Assembly (NCBI GenBank): GCA_958418185.1 | Contig: CATZEP010000002.1 | Coordinates: 13,217 to 77,216 of the forward strand | Reading direction: 5' to 3' | DNA from: an uncultured Collinsella sp. | GTDB taxonomy: Bacteria > Actinomycetota > Coriobacteriia > Coriobacteriales > Coriobacteriaceae | DNA length: 64,000 nt | Shown here: piece after piece, positions 35,315 to 43,221 of the stretch | Layout: each line of letters starts with the position of its first letter | Numbering within the stretch: the first letter of the stretch is position 1 | Position numbers and translations under genes: made by a program | The notes under the pieces: generated by a model | Seen by the model: only the letters and a program-made list of their open reading frames with translations | Database searches by the model: none | What the model was told of the DNA's origin: nothing

Positions 35315-37012
35315 TTAGTAGAAGTTCTGAATCCGCTGCAGATACATGACGGAATCGGGCAGGCCGCCCTCGCCAAAAGTCTTCTCGATGTACTCGATCA
35401 GGCCCTTCATCTCGTCGCGCACAAAGCTCACGTTCATGGACTCAAACTTCTTGAGCACCTTGCGGGCGATGATGTAGTCCATACCGCCCAGCTCGGTGCC
35501 GCCGCACGCCACGTACACGGGGATAAAGTCGTACATCTGCTTGATGATACGGTTGCCAAAGGCCAGCTTAAAGCGGGTCTGCAGGTACTGGTCCAGCTTG
35601 TGCATCTTCTGGAGCAGATCGTCATCGATCACGTACTCGACCTTGGCCTTCTGGAACAGATACTGCAGGTGGTCGGCCGTCACGTGCACGCGCTCGTGCG
35701 GCTCGCACTCAAACGCGTCGGCGCGCTCGTTGAGCTCGATGGGGATCGCGCGGTCGTACACCTTGTCCGTGATGGTAAAGGTGGAGTCGTCGTTGTTGGC
35801 CGTGCCGATAAACCACAGGCTGTCGGGAATGGTGAGCTTTCCGTCGTGCAGGCCCTTGGGGTCGGCGGCCCACTGGGTAGGCACCAGGTCGAGCACCCAC
35901 TCGTCGTGGCTGGGCATCTCGAGCACCGACAGGATCTCGGCAAAGTAGTACTCCACGCGGGCGAGGTTCATCTCGTCGAGCACGATCATGGACGGGTCCT
36001 GGCGAAGGCCGGCCTCGTACACGGCACGGAGGAACTCGGTCTCGTTAAAGCGCTTGGAAAACTCGTTGAAGTAGCCCAGCACCTCGGTGCGATCGCGAAA
36101 ACTCGGCTGCACCGACACGATGGTCGCAGGGTTGTCCAGATAGCGGCTAAAGCTGTAGGGCAGCGACGTCTTACCAGTACCCGAAATGCCCTCCAGAATC
36201 AGCAGCTTGGAGGCGGCCATGCCGGCCACAAAGCGGCGGATGACCTCGGGCGTGTAGTAGAGCTTCATCTGGCTGCAGGCGAACGCGCGGAAGCTGTCGG
36301 CAAAGTCCTCCAGCGAGATGGCATCGTCGTAGACCGGGGGCTCCCAGTCGCGGTACTTAAGGTCCACAAGGGACAGCTTGGGGAAGCGGTTGGCCTGGGC
36401 GATTTCCTTTTCCTCGGCAAGGGTCTTGGCCTCGACGGTGGCCTTGGCCATGGCGGCCGCGGCGTCCTTGACACCATCGCCATCGAGCGCGAGCGACGCG
36501 TTGCCCGACACCACGGCGGCCGTGGCGCCCTCGCCCGCAGGCGCACCGGCGCCCGCAGCGGCGCCCACCACGTTGCCCACCGTGGGCAGATGGTCGTCGG
36601 CCAGGGCCGAGGCGCCCACGTACGGAATCTGCTTGGTGCCGCCCATGGCATTGACCTTGAGCGCCAGCAGCTTGTTTTTCTCGTCCATAAGGTCGAGCAC
36701 CTGCTTGTTCAGGCGGCCGATCTCGCGATAGAGCGCTTTGTTGGACGTGTCGTCGCGATGAAGGCGACGGTTGATGCGGTAGCGGTGGACCAGAATGGCC
36801 ACGATCAGCACGGGGACCGCGATGAGCATGGCAAACAGAATGACCGCGCCGATCTTGCCCACCAGGTCAAACGTGGTGAAGTAGGTCATAAAGATGTTGA
36901 AGTACTCAACCCAGCCAAACACCAGCAGGTTAAGGATGGAGCTCACGACGGCAACGACGTTGTAGACGACCTTTGCCAACAGCTCCCAGGCAAATCCCAG
37001 AAACTCACTCAC
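35315..37012 (-). CDS. Membrane-anchored McrB-like AAA+ ATPase
   Basis: 565 residues. Two hydrophobic helices lie at about 10-34 and 50-77, then a basic segment (HRYRINRRLHR), a short coiled coil and an Ala/Gly-rich linker (145-200). The AAA+ module follows: Walker A EGISGTGKTS at 274-283, Walker B MIVLDEMNL at 342-350, sensor 1 in FIGTANNDDST with Asn406. LDEMNLARVEYYFAEIL is the McrB/MoxR type. Unlike McrB there is no DNA-binding N-domain; membrane helices replace it. Its start lies 8 bp inside the upstream signal peptidase gene. Substrate or role unknown; it probably works with the DUF2357 protein. Confidence 0.8.
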   Translation of the reverse strand: MSEFLGFAWELLAKVVYNVVAVVSSILNLLVFGWVEYFNIFMTYFTTFDLVGKIGAVILFAMLIAVPVLIVAILVHRYRINRRLHRDDTSNKALYREIGRLNKQVLDLMDEKNKLLALKVNAMGGTKQIPYVGASALADDHLPTVGNVVGAAAGAGAPAGEGATAAVVSGNASLALDGDGVKDAAAAMAKATVEAKTLAEEKEIAQANRFPKLSLVDLKYRDWEPPVYDDAISLEDFADSFRAFACSQMKLYYTPEVIRRFVAGMAASKLLILEGISGTGKTSLPYSFSRYLDNPATIVSVQPSFRDRTEVLGYFNEFSKRFNETEFLRAVYEAGLRQDPSMIVLDEMNLARVEYYFAEILSVLEMPSHDEWVLDLVPTQWAADPKGLHDGKLTIPDSLWFIGTANNDDSTFTITDKVYDRAIPIELNERADAFECEPHERVHVTADHLQYLFQKAKVEYVIDDDLLQKMHKLDQYLQTRFKLAFGNRIIKQMYDFIPVYVACGGTELGGMDYIIARKVLKKFESMNVSFVRDEMKGLIEYIEKTFGEGGLPDSVMYLQRIQNFY

Positions 37013-37754
37013 TGTCGCTGTCCTCCTGCTTGGACGCGCTCATCGCCGCCTCGGCCTCGGCCTTCAGACGACGGGCTTCCTCGAGCTTGGCCTCGGCCTG
37101 GGCGAGCTGCTCGGCGGCGTTATCGGCCGTGACGGTTGCGGTGTCGCCCTTGCCCTCGGCATCCACGATGGCAGCCGCGGCGGCCAGGCGGTCTTCCTCG
37201 GCCATAGCGCGCTTGAGGTTCATGCCCACCACGATGAGGTGATACACCTGGTAGATAAAGAACAGCAGCATGGGCAGCACGATCACAATGAGGAAGCCCA
37301 TGGAGCTGGACAGGAAGTCCATGACCTTGCCCATCTGCGGCAACGCGAACAGGTACTTACCAACGATGTCACCGTCGCTGATGATGTGCGTATCGGCCAC
37401 GTCGTTGTTGTCGCCCTTGGTGGTAAAGCTGCGCATGCCGTTGACCTCGTCGATGGCGGCGATGCGGTGCGTGTTGAGCGCGTACTCGTTGTCGATGATG
37501 GTATGGAACGTCACGATGTCGCCCACCTCGAGCTTGGAGGTGTCGCACTTTTGGATGATGATGAGATCGCCCTTGTTAAACGTTGGCGCCATGGAGTCGG
37601 ACTGCACGGCGAGCGGGGTGAAGCCGGCGATGTCGGAGACGCTACCGTCCTCGTGCGTGGCGAGCGTGGTAAACGCATACAGGGCCGCCACCAGGATGAT
37701 GATCCACATGACGACGCTCAGCGCGATGGATGCGACTTTTTTAACAGATTGCAT
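37005..37754 (-). CDS. sipW: SipW-like signal peptidase I, first copy
   Basis: 249 residues from ATG 37754 (AAGGGACATC). N-terminal helix (ALSVVMWIIILVAALYAF), nucleophile Ser54 in QSDSMAP, GDLIIIQ, VTFHTI, His96 in LNTHRIAAI and Asp115 in TKGDNN: the SipW/ER-type Ser-His class. A second hydrophobic region is at about 145-175, then a cytoplasmic coiled-coil tail of some 70 residues rich in Ala, Glu and Lys (QLAQAEAKLEEARRLK), echoing the partner coiled coil of the DUF2357 protein. It sits between the substrates and the AAA+ gene. Confidence 0.88.
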   Translation of the reverse strand: MQSVKKVASIALSVVMWIIILVAALYAFTTLATHEDGSVSDIAGFTPLAVQSDSMAPTFNKGDLIIIQKCDTSKLEVGDIVTFHTIIDNEYALNTHRIAAIDEVNGMRSFTTKGDNNDVADTHIISDGDIVGKYLFALPQMGKVMDFLSSSMGFLIVIVLPMLLFFIYQVYHLIVVGMNLKRAMAEEDRLAAAAAIVDAEGKGDTATVTADNAAEQLAQAEAKLEEARRLKAEAEAAMSASKQEDSDSE

Positions 37755-37814
37755 GATGTCCCTTACTACCGTGTCTGTCTAGGTCGTGCGCGGCCCGGCG
37801 GCCGCCGTGCGTAT

Positions 37815-38618
37815 CTACTGTTCCTCGATGCCCTCAAAGCGCATCGAAACCGAATAGTTAGCTCCCTTTAGCATATTAGTGCAATTTGGGTCCGTTCCCT
37901 CGAGCCATATGCGAACGGTTACCGGCTTATCCGTATCTTTTATCAGGTCGAACATGTCGCTGGCCGCGGTCGCCTCGCCCGAGCCGAGCCCAAAGACGGT
38001 GGCCGCGCTAGATGAGCCCCCGCCCCCGTTGGGGTTGTAGACCCAGGTGTGGCCGTCGGCGGTAAAGCTCATGCGCATGGCGCTTGCCATGCCCTGCGTG
38101 TCGGAGCTAAACCGCGTGCCGGATGCGCCGTTGTCGCCGTCCTGGCCGGTCAGGCGCACGCGCAGGTCCGTGCTGCTCATAAAGTGCAGCGTGAACTCCA
38201 GGTAGGCGCCGGTGGCGGGGTCGGCGGTGGAGCCGTCCTCGAAGGTGAAGGTCTGGCAGTCGCTCGTAGTGACGGGTCTGAGCTTGGACGCATCGATGTC
38301 CACGCCCTTTTCGCTAGCGATGCGCGCCGAGATCTGGTCGAAGCCCAGGCTGTGGACGTATTCGTCGAACGTGGCATGCTCGTCCAGGTCAAAGCGCAGC
38401 GAGCCGTCGGCGTTGGCGTCGATCATGAGCATGCGGGTCTTGGCGCTATCGGCGATGGAGAACCAGGCAAACGTTGCCATGGCTATCGCCACCAGCGCAA
38501 ACAGCACCAGAACCACAGTGGTGGTGAGCTTGCGGCGCAGGTCGGTGTCGGTGGGCGCGGCGGCGCTGGGCTGGCGGGTGGCGGGCGTGCAGTTGGCGGC
38601 GGGTTGCTTATGCGTCAT
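37815..38618 (-). CDS. Secreted SipW-type substrate (TasA-like), protein 4 of the operon
   Basis: 267 residues from ATG 38618. A cytoplasmic N-terminal stretch of about 28 residues and a hydrophobic segment end in MATFAWFSI, the [AS]-T-[FY]-A-W-[FY] pattern shared by all the secreted proteins here and similar to TasA/camelysin signal peptides. The mature part ends with IWLEGTDPNCTN near residue 237, the signature shared with its neighbours, then a closing beta strand. Two Cys (DCQTF and PNC). It probably forms part of a surface fibre or matrix; function inferred. Confidence 0.75.
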   Translation of the reverse strand: MTHKQPAANCTPATRQPSAAAPTDTDLRRKLTTTVVLVLFALVAIAMATFAWFSIADSAKTRMLMIDANADGSLRFDLDEHATFDEYVHSLGFDQISARIASEKGVDIDASKLRPVTTSDCQTFTFEDGSTADPATGAYLEFTLHFMSSTDLRVRLTGQDGDNGASGTRFSSDTQGMASAMRMSFTADGHTWVYNPNGGGGSSSAATVFGLGSGEATAASDMFDLIKDTDKPVTVRIWLEGTDPNCTNMLKGANYSVSMRFEGIEEQ

Positions 38619-38620
38619 GG

Positions 38621-39607
38621 CTACTCACCGTCCAAGGTCGCAAAGAGCGCCAGGTGCAAGGTGCCCGGATCTTGATAGAGATAGTCGGCGCTATCGGGGT
38701 CGGTGCCCTCGATGTAGTAATAGATATCCAGACGATAGGTCTGGCCAAGCCCCAGCGTGGCGAGCGAGTTTTGCGGGCGCGTGGCTGTCTCGCTCGTGTT
38801 CAGCGTAAAGGCGGCCGGGTCCTGCGTCACGTTGGTACCGCAAGCGAGCTGGCCGTTTTGCCAGCCCAGCAGCATGCCATCGGCGTAGCCGGCAAGGCCA
38901 GCCGGGGCGGTCGTGGGATGCTCGCCGCGATGGCCGCTGTCGGAACTGTCGAGCTCAAAGATGTTGGTGGCAAGCACCTGGTTGCCGCTCGAGATCTTGA
39001 TGCCCACGCGGGCCGCGCGCAGCAGCTCGGCGTCGGCACCCTGCGGGACCAGCGATTCGGCCAGATACAGGTTGACCTTGCCCCTTACTTTGCTGGCGCC
39101 CGTTCCGGTAATGGTGGGGCGCAGGTCAATCCAGCCGTGGTAGAAGGCGGAGCCGTTGTCTTTTGCCTGCTCAAACACTGTGGCATCGCCGGCAGAGTTG
39201 TTTTGCGCACAGGCAGCAAAGCCGTTGAGGTCGAAGGTCGAGACCGGGTAGAGCGTCACGGCGCCGTTCGCGGTGGAGGCCAGAGATGCATCGCCTTGCT
39301 GCGACCAGCTGCCGCGATCGGCGTCACCCAGCTCCAGCACCAGCTTGGACGTGTCGCTGTGCACGCTCACCGAGTTGGTGTTGACCTTCATGTTGTTGGT
39401 AAACCAGGCGTAGGTTGCGGCACCCAAAGTGGCGGCGAGCGCAACCATAACGAGCGCGATGTAGGCACGCGCGCGGCGGGCGTGGCGGCGGGCAGCGGCG
39501 CCCTCGAGGTGTGAGCGCTCGGCAGCTGCGCTAGAGGGGCCCGCGGGGCTCTCGCTCTGGGTTTTGTCCTCGCAACTATCTGCTGGCATGTGCCTCTGAT
39601 CTTCCAT
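38621..39607 (-). CDS. Secreted SipW-type substrate (TasA-like), protein 3 of the operon
   Basis: The start is ATG 39607 behind AAGGGGGCGAGC, 328 residues; the frame runs to 39715 inside the previous gene. An N-terminal tail of about 48 residues precedes the signal helix ending LGAATYAWFTNN. The C-terminal signature appears as YYIEGTDPDSAD (residue 297), with Ser where the others have Cys. ALYPVS-like TLYPVSTFDLNGF near residue 125 recurs as TLYPIST in the neighbour, indicating common descent. It stops 2 bp before the next start. Confidence 0.75.
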   Translation of the reverse strand: MEDQRHMPADSCEDKTQSESPAGPSSAAAERSHLEGAAARRHARRARAYIALVMVALAATLGAATYAWFTNNMKVNTNSVSVHSDTSKLVLELGDADRGSWSQQGDASLASTANGAVTLYPVSTFDLNGFAACAQNNSAGDATVFEQAKDNGSAFYHGWIDLRPTITGTGASKVRGKVNLYLAESLVPQGADAELLRAARVGIKISSGNQVLATNIFELDSSDSGHRGEHPTTAPAGLAGYADGMLLGWQNGQLACGTNVTQDPAAFTLNTSETATRPQNSLATLGLGQTYRLDIYYYIEGTDPDSADYLYQDPGTLHLALFATLDGE

Positions 39608-39620
39608 ATTGCTCGCCCCC

Positions 39621-40457
39621 TTATGCCTTGGCCGCGGCAAAGGCAAGCTGCAACACCACATCGCGGGCCTGGGCCTCGTCGATGCAATTGGCGTCGCAGC
39701 CTTCCATGTACACAACGTAATGAACGCTTGCCACCTCGTTGGCGGCCAGCGTGCAGATGGGCGTGGCGCCCGCGCGCGCCGTGGGCGTGTCGCCGGTGCC
39801 GTCCATGCTGCAGGCGCTTATGGCGCGCGCAGGGTCGGCGGTGTAGGTCCAGCCCGAGGCGCCCGCTGCCACGACAACGCCGTCTTGCGCGGTGGTGCGC
39901 CTGCTAGTGGCACCCGCGGTGCTGCCCAGGTCGTCGCAGGTAAAGATATGCGTTTGCGTGCCCGACTGGGTCGTAATTACCAGACCCAGGCGCAGCGCGG
40001 CCAGCAGCTGCGGGTCGCTCGTCACGCTCATCTGGCCCGGATACAGGTACACGTTGAGCGCGCTGTCGCCGCCCTTAAGGTACAGCGTGCCCGAAAGGGC
40101 ATAGTCGTCCAGCCGCGCGGTGCAGTCGGCGTAGTCGGTCGTGATGCCCGCGGCGTTTTGGAACGTGCCACGCCAAAAGCGGGCAAGGTCTGACGTCGAG
40201 ATGGGATAGAGCGTCTTGTCGGCCGCGGCAAGCGCGGCCGTCGTGTCCCAGGGTCCGTTGGCCGAAAGACCAATCTGCAAGTCGGAGCTCTCGTCGCTTA
40301 CCGTATGCGCCACGGGCGTCACGTTGGTGTAGCGCGAGTTGCTAAACCAGGCGTAGGTGGCGGCACTCAGGGCGGCTACCAGCACCAACATCCATGCGGC
40401 CGCGGCAACCATGCGACGGCGCGAGCCCAGGATATCTTTGGTGTTCGATGCACTCAT
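39621..40457 (-). CDS. Secreted SipW-type substrate (TasA-like), protein 2 of the operon
   Basis: 278 residues from ATG 40457 (AAGGGGGCTAGGG). The signal helix ends SAATYAWFSNSR (around residue 35). The mature region contains TLYPISTSDLARFW, and the signature YMEGCDANCIDE at about residue 250. Four or more Cys suggest disulfides. It is 13 bp upstream of the next gene. Role as for its neighbours. Confidence 0.75.
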   Translation of the reverse strand: MSASNTKDILGSRRRMVAAAAWMLVLVAALSAATYAWFSNSRYTNVTPVAHTVSDESSDLQIGLSANGPWDTTAALAAADKTLYPISTSDLARFWRGTFQNAAGITTDYADCTARLDDYALSGTLYLKGGDSALNVYLYPGQMSVTSDPQLLAALRLGLVITTQSGTQTHIFTCDDLGSTAGATSRRTTAQDGVVVAAGASGWTYTADPARAISACSMDGTGDTPTARAGATPICTLAANEVASVHYVVYMEGCDANCIDEAQARDVVLQLAFAAAKA

Positions 40458-40468
40458 CCCTAGCCCCC

Positions 40469-41353
40469 TTACGAACGTTTGCCGGCAAAGCGCAGCGCCA
40501 GCGATTGCAGGCTGGTGGCGACTAGGTTGTTGGTGCAGTCGGGGTCGCAGCCTTCCAGCCACACGTACACATCCACGCGCACGGGCGTGCTACGGTCGGC
40601 GCCCTTGGCGGCGGCTGGCAGGCTGCAGATTTTGGTCGTGGCCTCCTTGAGGCCCACGATGCCGGTGTCTTCGTTGTAGTCGCAGAAGTTTGCGCTGGTC
40701 AGCTGGTCAAAATGGACAGTGGCGCCATCGGAGCGGGTACTGTCGAGCACCAGGTGGTTCTGCTCGTTTTCGCCGGCATCCTTGCCGTCGAGTGTGTTGT
40801 AGCGCGCCTGGGGGTTGTGCTCGCCCGAGACCTCAAAGACGTACTGGCCCGCAACGGTGTCACCCTGCCCTGGAGCATAGGCAACCAGCCCCACGCGCAA
40901 GGCGGTAGAGATGGGGTTTGCCGGATCCTGCTCGGTAAAGTCGATACCCGACAGGTACACGTCGGTTGCAGCCGAGTTGGTGGCCAGGTACAGGGAGGTC
41001 TTGTAGTAGTCGGAATGCTCGGCCGCGCCAAACATGCTGGCAAACAGCGAGTCCTGCGTGGTTCCGCCGGTAAAGCCCGTTACCTTTTGAAAGCCGTTGA
41101 GCACGTTGTCGGTCGAGACGGGGTCGAGCAGGCCCGCAAAGCTCAGGCCGGCGTTGGTTTTGTATTCGCCATCGTACTCGTTGGAGATGAGGAAGGTTAC
41201 GCCCGTACCCGCGGCCATCTTGACATCGGTGATATGGCGGTTGGCGTTGTAGATGTACCAGGCATACGTTACGGCTCCGGCAACAGCAAGGGCCACCAGC
41301 AACGTGGCGAGCATGCGATTGAACTGTTTTCGCAACGACTGCGCGTCCGACAT
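40469..41353 (-). CDS. Secreted SipW-type substrate (TasA-like), protein 1 of the operon
   Basis: 294 residues from ATG 41353, with GGGGGAGGGGC directly upstream; an in-frame start at 41404 lacks such a site. The signal helix ends AGAVTYAWYIYN (near residue 30). Mature part: SNEYDGEYKT, GLLDPVSTDNVLNGF, and the signature VYVWLEGCDPDCTNN near residue 262. It is the first gene of the operon that continues to the two SipW peptidases and the AAA+ pair; its strong ribosome binding site suggests high expression. Confidence 0.75.
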   Translation of the reverse strand: MSDAQSLRKQFNRMLATLLVALAVAGAVTYAWYIYNANRHITDVKMAAGTGVTFLISNEYDGEYKTNAGLSFAGLLDPVSTDNVLNGFQKVTGFTGGTTQDSLFASMFGAAEHSDYYKTSLYLATNSAATDVYLSGIDFTEQDPANPISTALRVGLVAYAPGQGDTVAGQYVFEVSGEHNPQARYNTLDGKDAGENEQNHLVLDSTRSDGATVHFDQLTSANFCDYNEDTGIVGLKEATTKICSLPAAAKGADRSTPVRVDVYVWLEGCDPDCTNNLVATSLQSLALRFAGKRS

Positions 41354-41583
41354 GCCCCTCCCCCAGATGCCGTGTTGTAAACTGCCTGGGCACCATTTGC
41401 CCATAATGGAGCTATTTTACGCGAATATGCAGTTCATCGGGGGTACAAACGCGACTTTCCGCGTGCTGTTCGCGCTGCATCGGGGTGGATAGGGTCGCAA
41501 ATCGCCGCTTTTTAAAAAATAGTTCTTGCCACTGGGTGGGAGCTCCGTTATATTATTCCGTGCGCACTCGCGCACCCTTGATC
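41354..41583. other. Divergent intergenic region upstream of the secreted-protein operon
   Basis: This 230-bp gap separates the operon (minus) from tRNA-Val (plus). It holds the tRNA promoter. On the minus strand a TAAAAT (around 41414-41419) could be a -10 for the operon, without a clear -35. No ORF. Confidence 0.4.
41526..41554 (+). promoter_or_regulatory. Promoter of tRNA-Val
   Basis: TTGCCA (41526-41531) and TATATT (41549-41554) are separated by exactly 17 bp, 30 bp upstream of the tRNA. Confidence 0.75.
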
Positions 41584-41658
41584 GGGCGTTTAGCTCAGGG
41601 GGAGAGCGCTTCCCTGACACGGAAGAGGTCAGAAGTTCAAATCTTCTAACGCCCACCA
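41584..41658 (+). tRNA. tRNA-Val (anticodon GAC)
   Basis: The acceptor arm GGGCGTT pairs with AACGCCC (41648-41654), the D arm is GCTC/GAGC, the anticodon arm CTTCC-CTGACAC-GGAAG gives anticodon GAC, and the T arm AGAAG-TTCAAAT-CTTCT is regular. CCA is encoded (41656-41658). Confidence 0.96.
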
Positions 41659-41666
41659 AATGTTCG

Positions 41667-41700
41667 CAGCTCAGAGGCTTCGCCTCTGAGCTGTTTTGTT
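41667..41700 (+). terminator. Intrinsic terminator of tRNA-Val
   Basis: CAGCTCAGAGGC/GCCTCTGAGCTG is a 12-bp perfect stem with loop TTC, followed by TTTTGTTTT. Confidence 0.93.
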
Positions 41701-41782
41701 TTACGCCGCCAAGCCAAAAGGGCACCGCGGCACCCAAAGCCGCCTCAACAACGCCAGCAACCACCCCAACTGCGCCCAAAGC

Positions 41783-41864
41783 CGCCCAACAGCCCTGACA
41801 ATCGCCTCGATCAGGCCCAAAATCGCCCAAACAACCCTAACGATCGCCTCGATCAGACCCAGAT
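41783..41864. repeat. Two-copy 41-bp tandem repeat
   Basis: Units start CGCCCAAC (41783) and CGCCCAAAC (41824) and share CCCT-A-C-ATCGCCTCGATCAG-CCCA at the same register. About 34 of 41 positions match by eye. Partial GCCCAAAGC units precede it. No coding sense. Confidence 0.6.
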
Positions 41865-41904
41865 GTGGCCCTCGTAGCCGTATCCGGACAGCCCGCAAAT
41901 CGAG

Positions 41905-42078
41905 GGTGAATGGTTTCCCGCGAAGTGAACGAGCCAAAACAAACCCCCGGAACATCGACACTTTTGGCGGCTCATTTCCTGCAGTTTTGTCGTTAGAATC
42001 CTGCGGTTTTGGCGCAAAAAAGTGTGGATGCTTCGGGGGTCCAAAAACACTCGTTCACTTCACGGGAAACCATTCACC
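41905..42078. repeat. Long inverted repeat element near AbiEi/DUF559-like paralogue 2
   Basis: The left arm 41905-41933 (GGTGAATGGTTTCCCGCGAA, continuing GTGAACGAG) is inverted at 42050-42078 with one mismatch. Similarity continues inward with gaps (ACCCCCG-A-CAT-C-ACACTTTT) for about 40 more bases, leaving a core of roughly 35 bp that includes CCTGCAGTTTTG and CCTGCGGTTTTG. It has no ORF and ends 40 bp beyond the stop of the next gene. It resembles a non-autonomous mobile element or a large hairpin. Confidence 0.65.
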
Positions 42079-42117
42079 TTCAATGCGGCAGCACCCCCTC
42101 CGCCGCCAAAGGCCCAC

Positions 42118-43221
42118 TTACCAATGCTGATGTGCCTCAATAACAGTCTGCCAGAGCTTAAACCGCTTTGTCTCGACGCGCGCCTGTGCCAAATATCGCG
42201 CTTCCTCAGTCATGGGCTTGTAAAATATGGGCCGCTTGCGACGATGCAGCTTCCGTCGGATGCGCTCGCACAGCCGGACGAGCTTGTCGTAGTCATTTGC
42301 CTGGTCGGTCGTCACGGTAAAGTACGCCACCCCATTGAGCATCTGCAGCTCGTTGCGGCGCTCGGCATCCTTGTGGATCTTCTCGCTTCCGTCGTGAATG
42401 GCATCGCTGTCGTAATCGACCAGCGCGGTAAGCACCTCGGGCAGCAGCCCGGCCTTCACTTTATCCAGGCCCACCTCTGCTTTCGCCGTAAGCGTGATGT
42501 CGGGCGTGCGCTCCAACACGCGCAGTTTGCGGTTGCGCCCATCGTTGTATCCATCGCGAATGAAGTACTTCTTGTTCAGCTCGGCCTTTTCCAGCGCAAA
42601 CCCACCGTAATGTGCAGGCAACGACATTAACATGCAAAGCCCCGACTCCCTTGGAGATCGCGAGCCCTCCACCACATACGGAAGCAACGCTTTTGCTTTG
42701 GCGGCGCCTCTCACCTTTGACGCCCGGTCAAGATACGCCGCGATGAGTTCCCTAGTCGTGAGCCTGCCGTCGCGCATGCCCGCATCCCTGCTTGTTACCC
42801 CACCGGGAGCAAGGTTATCCAGTCGATAGTCCGATGTCATGGCATAGCCGGCATAGATGGCCGCCGCCGCATCACCATCGTGTGCGGCCTGCAAAAACGC
42901 CAGCTCGGGAGAGCACACGTACGCATCCAGATCGCCCATCCAGTGGCCCAGCGAGATAAACGAACCCGCCGGGAGCTCGTTGGTGCACAGGTGCGTCTTA
43001 ACATGCTTGCTCCGCCGACGGTCGGCGCGCGACGGCACCAGCAAATCCAGCGTTTCGACCCCCAGGTCATAGCGATCGATAACCTCCTGCGCTTCTTGAT
43101 CCAAGAGCGCACAGGCGCCTGCAATCGACACGACCTCTGGTTCCGAATCCCCAAAGCGCGGGTTCGGCATGTGCGCCAAAAGCGCCAGTGCAGCATTATG
43201 TGAAACGATAAAGTACCTCAT
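42118..43221 (-). CDS. AbiEi/DUF559-like protein, paralogue 2
   Basis: 367 residues from ATG 43221; no strong ribosome binding site. It aligns with the protein at 16206-17279: SHNAALALL, LDLLVPSRADRRRSKHVKTHLC, LPAGSF, VCSPELAFLQAA correspond to its HRLVFTRAQSGSRSLFKSHL, PPPGSF, VTSPEFTLLSLA. The C-terminal part has VDYDSDAIHDGSEK and DAERRNELQMLNGVAYFTVT, the DUF559-like acidic/His and Asp..Arg pattern. The N-terminal SPE motif resembles AbiEi antitoxins. No toxin neighbour. Role unknown; perhaps a stand-alone nuclease-fold defence or regulatory protein. Confidence 0.6.
   Translation of the reverse strand: MRYFIVSHNAALALLAHMPNPRFGDSEPEVVSIAGACALLDQEAQEVIDRYDLGVETLDLLVPSRADRRRSKHVKTHLCTNELPAGSFISLGHWMGDLDAYVCSPELAFLQAAHDGDAAAAIYAGYAMTSDYRLDNLAPGGVTSRDAGMRDGRLTTRELIAAYLDRASKVRGAAKAKALLPYVVEGSRSPRESGLCMLMSLPAHYGGFALEKAELNKKYFIRDGYNDGRNRKLRVLERTPDITLTAKAEVGLDKVKAGLLPEVLTALVDYDSDAIHDGSEKIHKDAERRNELQMLNGVAYFTVTTDQANDYDKLVRLCERIRRKLHRRKRPIFYKPMTEEARYLAQARVETKRFKLWQTVIEAHQHW

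Noticed and set aside
32969..37012. McrBC restriction system
   Set aside because: No nuclease motif is visible, the ATPase is membrane-anchored and its neighbours are secretion genes, so a restriction role is not supported.
33179..37132. 1317-residue plus-strand open frame opposite the DUF2357 and AAA+ genes
   Set aside because: It mirrors the codon third-position GC of the minus-strand genes, is a Leu/Gly/His-rich shadow without domains, and the minus-strand genes have clear motifs and ribosome binding sites.
41783..41864. CRISPR array
   Set aside because: Only two adjacent 41-bp units, no spacers and no cas genes.
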